Of a stretch of 11,314 nt of DNA, positions 7,104-11,314 are shown one piece after another. Both the position numbers and the translations under genes were made by a program. A model generated the notes under the pieces. It saw only the letters and a list, made by a program, of their open reading frames with translations. It made no database searches and had not been told where the DNA came from. Source of the DNA: Bdellovibrionales bacterium (lineage in GTDB: Bacteria; Bdellovibrionota; UBA1018; CAIMNF01). Positions within the stretch are counted from its first letter, which is position 1. Each line of letters opens with the position of its first letter. The stretch is from positions 1-11,314 of the forward strand of contig CANGWP010000067.1 of assembly GCA_947457605.1 (NCBI GenBank), given 5' to 3'.

Positions 7104-7511
7104 CTAGTTGCCATCAGGAGGATTTTTTTCATTTTTGCCTCCGGATTTTCCGCCACTCCCAGGATTGGAATCATCCTGTCCTCCGACTTGGGATCCTCCT
7201 GAGCCGGTGGCGTCATTCGGATTCCCCCCCGGGGAAGGAGAAGCGGTAGGAGAAGGGGACGTGGTCGGAGACGGCGAGGGTACCGCTTTTGGAGAGGGAG
7301 ATGGCACCGGACTTGTGCGGGGCTCAGGATCACGGGAAGGAAGAGGATCCACATCATTCGGCGTTGTCGGAAGGGTATCCCCTTTTCCACTACTTCCCGA
7401 TTTTCCACCCGCACTTCCTCCGCCTTTTCCTTGCGAAAGAACTGTCAGGGGTTGCGCCAATCCAATGAGGATGAAAACCATGCCAATTCCAAACTTATCA
7501 CCAGATTTCAT
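7104..7511 (-). CDS. Small secreted Ser/Pro/Gly-rich low-complexity protein
   Basis: 135 residues, last gene of the minus-strand array. An N-terminal signal peptide (Lys residues, then a hydrophobic stretch about 8-25, likely cut near LSQ at 25-27) is followed by three low-complexity zones. These are Gly/Ser/Lys-rich at about 28-44, Pro-rich with repeated SPSP units at 67-95, and Gly/Ser/Asn/Asp-rich to the end. No cysteine, no catalytic motif and no membrane anchor are visible after the signal. It looks like a flexible spacer or secreted matrix/adhesin-like peptide; this is inference. AAAGGA precedes ATG 7511 at a normal distance, and it starts 36 bases after the FecR gene stop. Other frames are also open here because the repeat composition avoids stops. 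This frame is preferred for its signal peptide, ribosome binding site and operon position. Confidence 0.7.
   Translation of the reverse strand: MKSGDKFGIGMVFILIGLAQPLTVLSQGKGGGSAGGKSGSSGKGDTLPTTPNDVDPLPSRDPEPRTSPVPSPSPKAVPSPSPTTSPSPTASPSPGGNPNDATGSGGSQVGGQDDSNPGSGGKSGGKNEKNPPDGN
7224..7313 (-). repeat. SPSP-coding low-complexity repeat
   Basis: Bases coding for residues 67-96 of the small secreted protein, a run of imperfect Ser-Pro units such as SPSP and PSPSPT. On the plus strand it appears as GGAGA/GGCGA-type purine-rich units of about 6-12 bases. Such tracts expand and contract easily, and the length may vary between strains. Confidence 0.6.
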
Positions 7512-7547
7512 GCCTGTTTCCTTTCCCTGAATCCACTGGAAGCCATC

Positions 7548-8387
7548 TTAGTTGCATCCCGCGCCAGAAGCATCACAAAACTGCGGAATGACGAGAGGCC
7601 GATAAACTCGATCCTGAAGCGGATCGAGGGATACCGGCGCATTCGGTCCAACGGAGAAGCCGTCTGAAAGCCCTCCGACCATTCCTCGGGTCGCCCCCGG
7701 GGGCGCGGGGGGCAATGGGGGGCCGCCTTCTCCGGAGGCCGGGGCCGGAGGGGGTGGCAGCCCTCCTTCGGTGAGGGTTGTTTTGATCTCACCGGGGCTG
7801 ATTCCTTTTGGGCTTTCCGTCTGGCCTCCCTGATTTTCCGACTTCGCATCCGAAGTCAGGGATTGGTTCTGGGGAAGAGGAATCGCACTCCCCGTCTCCC
7901 CAAACTTCACTTCGGCAAGGCCCTCAATGGTCATGAACTGAACCGGCTTGGCCGCATCTTTCGGAGAATCGACAAAAATCTCGGTTCCCCTGACCCCCAT
8001 GGTGGCGGCCCGAGTGCGGATTTTGAGCTCCCGTTTCTGCCCCTGATTCAGAATCAAGGCCCGGGTCTTGCCGAACTTCAAATCAAGATTTGCGAGCTCC
8101 TGCTGTTCCGGAGAGATCCCGTACTCTCCGACGACCATTCTCGAATCCGCGCCGATCTGGAATACCGATCCCTTCCCGAGAATCAAGGTTGCCTTGGAGT
8201 TTGAACGCACCTCGATCACGGAGCCAACCTTCACCTGAGCCCCCCTCTTCACAGTCACCGCATCCACCAGAACAGTCCCACTCACCAGACCGATCTGTCC
8301 CACCACCTTCCCGGCCGGTGCATTTTGAGAAAATGCAATTTCTGGAATCACTGCGATCGCAATCAATAATGAAATCAAACTTTTCAT
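7548..8387 (-). CDS. Secreted FecR-domain protein with Pro/Gly-rich tail
   Basis: 279 residues. The signal peptide MKSLISLLIAIAVIPEIAFS is likely cut after FS or SQ. Residues about 27-160 form a FecR domain: GLVSGTVLVD, a GAQVKVGSVIEV block, SKATLILGKGSVFQIG and RAATMGVRGTEIFV are typical of the family. Unlike classical FecR there is no cytoplasmic anti-sigma part, no membrane segment after the signal, and no sigma-factor gene nearby. It is therefore better read as an exported structural or ligand-binding domain, as in many stand-alone FecR proteins. A Pro/Gly-rich linker (about 205-235, with PPPP) leads to a tail ending CDASGAGCN, whose two cysteines might form a disulfide. AGGAG (8392-8396 on the complement) gives a strong ribosome binding site for ATG 8387. 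It lies 24 bases after the TPR/beta-barrel gene. Confidence 0.85.
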   Translation of the reverse strand: MKSLISLLIAIAVIPEIAFSQNAPAGKVVGQIGLVSGTVLVDAVTVKRGAQVKVGSVIEVRSNSKATLILGKGSVFQIGADSRMVVGEYGISPEQQELANLDLKFGKTRALILNQGQKRELKIRTRAATMGVRGTEIFVDSPKDAAKPVQFMTIEGLAEVKFGETGSAIPLPQNQSLTSDAKSENQGGQTESPKGISPGEIKTTLTEGGLPPPPAPASGEGGPPLPPAPPGATRGMVGGLSDGFSVGPNAPVSLDPLQDRVYRPLVIPQFCDASGAGCN

Positions 8388-8391
8388 GCTG

Positions 8392-8396
8392 CTCCT
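8392..8396 (-). promoter_or_regulatory. Ribosome binding site of the FecR-domain gene
   Basis: AGGAG on the minus strand, ending 4 bases before ATG 8387. It is one of the few clear Shine-Dalgarno motifs in the window and fixes this start. Confidence 0.6.
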
Positions 8397-8411
8397 ATCC
8401 GTGCCTTTCCG

Positions 8412-9767
8412 TCAGAAGGGGTGACTCACCTGAAGCGAAATCAGCTCTTTGGAAAACCGCGCAAGATCAAAACTGGAAAGATTCTTTTGAACCGTGAAAT
8501 CCGCCGAGAGATTCCAATCCCCGCCGATGGAGATCAGAAGTCCGGCTCCAGCCCTCATCAGAAGGTCCCGCCGCTTCACATCAGACTCGTAAAAAAACTG
8601 CCCCAGAAGCTCCGCACTGAAGGTGCTGAGAAAACCAAATCGCCCGAAGTACGGGGTCGGCGTCATGTAAAAAGCGGGCAAACCAACCCCGATCAATCGG
8701 TAGTTTTTTCCCTTGGTGTACTGGGCATCAAGCATAACCTGAAGAGACAACAATTCGCCCGCCCCTTCCGAATATCGTTTCGTAAAACGGATCTTGGCGT
8801 CCCCCCCGGTTCGAATGTTATCGCCCCCATCAAGCAGAAAATTCTGATACTGAATTGGAACCTCGAGGCTTGTGGTCGATGTCGCACTCTCCTCCCGTTT
8901 CAGGGACCAGCTGACGCCGCCCGTGAAGGAATAGAGCTGGAATGGGCTTCGATTCAGAAAAAATCCATCGGCAAATGCGCCCCATCTCACCTGCCTCGAC
9001 CCCACCTGGAAATCGGCTCGGGAGTAGGAGCTATTGAATGCCGCTACCTCGGGATTCAAATGGTGCGTATAGATTGTGATCAAACGTGAATCAAAACGAT
9101 CGTTGAAAATCCTGCCTACCCGTCCCACCTGAAGCGCTGGAGCCAGAAAGGCGCTCGCCCTTCCGGAGGCCGAGGTACCGCTTGCGATCGAATCCGCGAG
9201 GAGAAGAACATTGGTATCGTACCCGCCGCCCACAGCAACAGAAACACGCCAAAGTCCTTTCATCTTTTTTGAATAGGGCGGAAACTCTTCTCTCAATCGA
9301 ATGAATCCATTCTCAATCATCTGGAGCGTTTGCGTCCCCGCATTTCCCTCGGAGGACTCTTCCTTGGCGAGAAGGGCGAGTACTTTCTTGGAATCCTCGA
9401 GACGCCCAACCCGGTTCAGGCAATGCGCATATCCATAGAGCGCCGGGAAACGAAGATTTTTGTCTTTGGATTCGCTCGCTTTGCGGTAGGAATGGCAGGC
9501 CTCCGGAAACTTTTGCTCGATCATCTGGATGCCCGCGAGATCAAGCCAGAGATCTTCTTCCCCGCTCTCGGTGGAAAGAAACAAATACTGTGCAATCACG
9601 TCCTCGGCTCTCAAGTAGTCCCTTTGCTCCAGGTAGACAGCCGCATAGGTTCGAACCACTTCCTGATTCACCTGAGCGCGGGTCCTGGCCAATTCCTCCG
9701 CATGTGAGACTCCAAACACTGCAAGGAATGAAAACAACAAGCTACATTTGGGAATCCGGCCACTCAT
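8412..9767 (-). CDS. TPR-containing outer-membrane beta-barrel protein
   Basis: 451 residues. The signal peptide is about 1-23 (cut after SHA). Residues about 30-165 are helical with TPR-like spacing (YLEQRDYLRAEDVIAQYLF, then DLAGIQMIEQKFPEACHSYRKA, then ALYGYAHCLNRVGRLEDSKKVLA split across helices). From about 172 the sequence changes to alternating, aromatic-edged beta strands (AVGGGYDTNVLLL, SRADFQVGSRQVRWGAFADG and similar). It ends in LISLQVSHPF, with the terminal Phe typical of outer-membrane barrels inserted by the BAM machinery. The layout of periplasmic TPR plus a barrel with a GGGYDTN opening resembles SlamA/DUF560-like and other TPR-barrel proteins, but I cannot assign it to a named family. 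The start ATG 9767 overlaps the stop of the transglycosylase gene (ATGA at 9767-9764), so the two are probably translationally coupled. FecR follows 24 bases after the stop. Confidence 0.8.
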   Translation of the reverse strand: MSGRIPKCSLLFSFLAVFGVSHAEELARTRAQVNQEVVRTYAAVYLEQRDYLRAEDVIAQYLFLSTESGEEDLWLDLAGIQMIEQKFPEACHSYRKASESKDKNLRFPALYGYAHCLNRVGRLEDSKKVLALLAKEESSEGNAGTQTLQMIENGFIRLREEFPPYSKKMKGLWRVSVAVGGGYDTNVLLLADSIASGTSASGRASAFLAPALQVGRVGRIFNDRFDSRLITIYTHHLNPEVAAFNSSYSRADFQVGSRQVRWGAFADGFFLNRSPFQLYSFTGGVSWSLKREESATSTTSLEVPIQYQNFLLDGGDNIRTGGDAKIRFTKRYSEGAGELLSLQVMLDAQYTKGKNYRLIGVGLPAFYMTPTPYFGRFGFLSTFSAELLGQFFYESDVKRRDLLMRAGAGLLISIGGDWNLSADFTVQKNLSSFDLARFSKELISLQVSHPF

Positions 9768-11065
9768 CCTGATCTTCTCTTTTTTCCTTTGCGGGGATGG
9801 ACTCGGTTCTGACGATAACTACTGGCAGAAACCTTGAGTTTCTGGCCCGGCAAAATCATGGAATTTCTAAGCCCGTTCACCCTCTTCAAATACGCTACCG
9901 AGAGTCCTCGCTTCGATGCAATGCTTTTCAGCGTATCTCCCCTCTTCACAATGACAACTTGGGCGCGGGAATAGCGCTCGACTTCATCCCCGGCTCCGCG
10001 GTCCGGCTTCACCCGGATCCGGTATTGGGCAAGATCCGGAAGACGTCCTTCCAGGTTCTTCCGGTATTGTTCCGGAACCCAGATCTCATCCATCCGACGC
10101 CCCGGGTGCGTGTGAGGCCTCAGATAATGGGGATTTACGAATTGAAGCGTTCCCTCTGGAATGGAGCAGGCATTTTCAATGGACCTAAACGGAATCGGAG
10201 AAGGTACGGATACCAGCTCGACATCCGGATATTTCTTTTCCTCATTGATAAAAAAGCCGAATAGCTCTGGATTTTCTCCGATGTACCTTGCTGCGAGAAA
10301 CTTCGGAACATAGTCCATGGTTTCCCGGGGCAGACGGTTTTTCTCCACCAACTCCCAAAAATCATGGGTCTTTGCGCGGCGGATTGCGCCGCGAATGCGG
10401 CCGGGCCCCGCATTGTAGGCGGCCATCGCAAGGTACCAGGAATCAAACTGCCGGTAGAGGTCCCGAAGCATCTTGGCCGCAGCCTCGGTAGCCCGAATGG
10501 GATCCCGGCGCTGATCGACATACGAATCGGCGGCGAGTCCGTAAAGTCTTCCCGTTGTTCTCATGAACTGCCAGACTCCGACCGCTTTTGCCGATGACTT
10601 CGCATGGGCATTGAATCCACTCTCGATCATGCCAAGGTAGTAGAGATCGGTGGGAACACGGTTTTCCTCGAGGATGTTCTGAATTACCTCCCGATACGGC
10701 TCTCCCCGATCAAAAAACCGCTGGAATCGCTCCCGGTCTTTCTGGGAAAAATATTCGATCCACTTGGCAACCCGTTGATTGAACTCAAACGGGATCTGAC
10801 GCTTTTTCCTCACGTTTTCTGGCTCCGAGGCAATGTCCGGCTCCTCGTCTGAGTCCGCATCCGCAGCGGGCACGGAAGGCTGCCTCCCGGGCTGGTCAAG
10901 ATCCGGAATGTCCGTACCCTCCTCCGCCTCTTCCTTTGGGATGGGAATGTCGGGCGACATTCCGGGCAAAAGAGGGGCATCATGAACGTACTTCTTTGGA
11001 CTGGAGCAGGCGCCAAGAACCAAAAAAGAGGCAAGAATCATCACCGGTGTCGAAATGAAGCGCAT
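9764..11065 (-). CDS. mltD: MltD-like membrane-bound lytic murein transglycosylase (lipoprotein)
   Basis: 433 residues. It cleaves the MurNAc-GlcNAc bond of peptidoglycan, forming 1,6-anhydro ends, and acts in the periplasm from a lipid anchor. The lipoprotein signal ends LVLGAC (Cys20). A Pro/Asp/Glu-rich linker runs about 31-85. The SLT domain holds the catalytic Glu148 in MIESGF, GVWQFM at 163-168 and AAYNAGPG at 215-222. An MltD-type stretch follows to about 350, and one LysM peptidoglycan-binding domain lies at about 369-411 (VKRGDTLKSIASKRGL, then NGLRNSMILPGQKLKV). The C-terminus is strongly basic. E. coli MltD has more than one LysM, so this is a shorter architecture. ATG 11065 is chosen because the signal peptide starts there; a TTG 26 codons upstream would put charged residues before it. 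It is first of the minus-strand array and divergent from rpsT. Confidence 0.92.
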   Translation of the reverse strand: MRFISTPVMILASFLVLGACSSPKKYVHDAPLLPGMSPDIPIPKEEAEEGTDIPDLDQPGRQPSVPAADADSDEEPDIASEPENVRKKRQIPFEFNQRVAKWIEYFSQKDRERFQRFFDRGEPYREVIQNILEENRVPTDLYYLGMIESGFNAHAKSSAKAVGVWQFMRTTGRLYGLAADSYVDQRRDPIRATEAAAKMLRDLYRQFDSWYLAMAAYNAGPGRIRGAIRRAKTHDFWELVEKNRLPRETMDYVPKFLAARYIGENPELFGFFINEEKKYPDVELVSVPSPIPFRSIENACSIPEGTLQFVNPHYLRPHTHPGRRMDEIWVPEQYRKNLEGRLPDLAQYRIRVKPDRGAGDEVERYSRAQVVIVKRGDTLKSIASKRGLSVAYLKRVNGLRNSMILPGQKLKVSASSYRQNRVHPRKGKKRRSG

Positions 11066-11072
11066 TGAAACT

Positions 11073-11101
11073 AGAGTAATATAGTCAAAATCCCTTGTCA
11101 T
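11073..11101 (-). promoter_or_regulatory. Candidate promoter of the mltD-led operon
   Basis: On the minus strand: ATGACA (11101-11096), a 17-base spacer and TACTCT (11078-11073). The -35 box matches consensus at five positions; the -10 box is only a TANNNT match. It ends 7 bases before ATG 11065, and no Shine-Dalgarno motif precedes that ATG. An alternative -10, TATATT, lies a few bases upstream. It shares its -35 bases with the rpsT promoter. Confidence 0.35.
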
Positions 11102-11123
11102 CTCTTGATTCTTCCGATATCTT
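11095..11123 (+). promoter_or_regulatory. Candidate sigma-70-type promoter of rpsT
   Basis: TTGTCA (11095-11100, five of six consensus), exactly 17 bases, then TATCTT (11118-11123, four of six). Transcription would start near 11130, giving a leader of about 40 bases before ATG 11171. Confidence 0.5.
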
Positions 11124-11132
11124 AACCGGCGA

Positions 11133-11153
11133 ACCATCACCAAAACCGATGGT
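11133..11153 (+). other. Small hairpin in the rpsT leader
   Basis: ACCATC (11133-11138) pairs with GATGGT (11148-11153) around a 9-base loop, just after the predicted transcription start and 5 bases before the ribosome binding site. S20 is known to control its own synthesis in E. coli, so a leader structure is of interest, but a six-base stem can arise by chance. Confidence 0.3.
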
Positions 11154-11158
11154 GTAAC

Positions 11159-11163
11159 AGGAG
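11159..11163 (+). promoter_or_regulatory. Ribosome binding site of rpsT
   Basis: AGGAG, 7 bases before ATG 11171; strong and well placed, as expected for a ribosomal protein gene. Confidence 0.7.
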
Positions 11164-11170
11164 TAAATCA

Positions 11171-11314
11171 ATGGCAAACAAACGTCAGTCGGGAAAGCGG
11201 GCAAAACAAGCCCTTGTCCGGCAAACTAGAAACAATACCGTAAAAACAGCTACCAAGACTGCAGTCAAGAAAGCAATTGAAGCAGTTCAGGCAAAAGACA
11301 TGAACAAGGCAAAA
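11171..11314 (+). CDS. rpsT: 30S ribosomal protein S20, N-terminal part (3' end outside window)
   Basis: The first 48 codons of a lysine- and alanine-rich protein beginning MANKRQSGKRAKQA, with RNNTVKTATKTAVKKAIEAV further on. This is the typical S20 N-terminus, a long basic helix that binds 16S rRNA in the body of the small subunit. S20 is usually about 85-90 residues, so roughly half is present. The ATG is supported by AGGAG at 11159-11163 and a good promoter pattern upstream. It is divergent from mltD, with 105 bases between the two start codons. Confidence 0.93.
   Translation, partial: MANKRQSGKRAKQALVRQTRNNTVKTATKTAVKKAIEAVQAKDMNKAK

Noticed and set aside
7108..7530. Plus-strand open frame over the Ser/Pro-rich gene (Gly/Glu-rich translation) and a second minus-strand frame at 7091-7414
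   Set aside because: Both are open because the repeat composition avoids stop codons. Neither has a signal peptide, a ribosome binding site or an operon position comparable to the chosen frame at 7104-7511.
11066..11143. 26-codon upstream extension of mltD to a TTG
   Set aside because: It would place a charged segment before a good lipoprotein signal peptide and run across the predicted promoter; ATG 11065 fits better.

Overview
The window comes from a diderm (Gram-negative-type) bacterium of intermediate GC. It encodes several exported proteins: two lipoproteins, an outer-membrane beta-barrel, a FecR-domain protein and a secreted zincin-like protein. The mix of fatty/branched acyl-CoA catabolism and envelope proteins would fit a Bdellovibrionota or deltaproteobacterial-type genome. 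That placement is an impression from gene style only; no phylogenetic marker was compared. There are no tRNAs, rRNAs, CRISPR arrays, insertion sequences or phage genes. Coding density is high, and the longest gene-free stretches are only about 50 to 120 bases.

Left part (1-3506): the 3' end of an acyl-CoA dehydrogenase with a long C-terminal extension converges on a metallo-beta-lactamase-fold hydrolase (minus strand). The hydrolase diverges from an exported, unrecognised HExxH protein that carries two tandem ~68-residue repeats. Predicted promoters for the divergent pair overlap.

Middle (3587-7057): a full-length methylcrotonyl-CoA carboxylase beta-type carboxyltransferase (plus strand), without its biotin-carrying partner, converges on a UshA-type 5'-nucleotidase lipoprotein (minus strand).

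Right part (7104-11065, minus strand): a four-gene array, probably one operon. It runs from an MltD-like lytic transglycosylase lipoprotein, through a TPR plus outer-membrane beta-barrel protein (start overlaps the previous stop by ATGA) and a secreted FecR-domain protein, to a small secreted Ser/Pro/Gly-rich protein. This is the best candidate here for an undescribed functional unit, probably a cell-envelope assembly. The molecular link between its parts is inferred from layout only.

The window ends in the 5' part of rpsT (ribosomal protein S20), divergent from the transglycosylase gene, with both predicted -35 boxes on the same seven bases.

A recurring theme is that several first genes (the hydrolase, mccB, mltD) have no visible Shine-Dalgarno sequence but have a TANNNT box ending 6-7 bases before the ATG, the geometry of leaderless transcripts. 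The zincin gene, the FecR gene, the Ser/Pro-rich gene and rpsT have AGGA-type ribosome binding sites.
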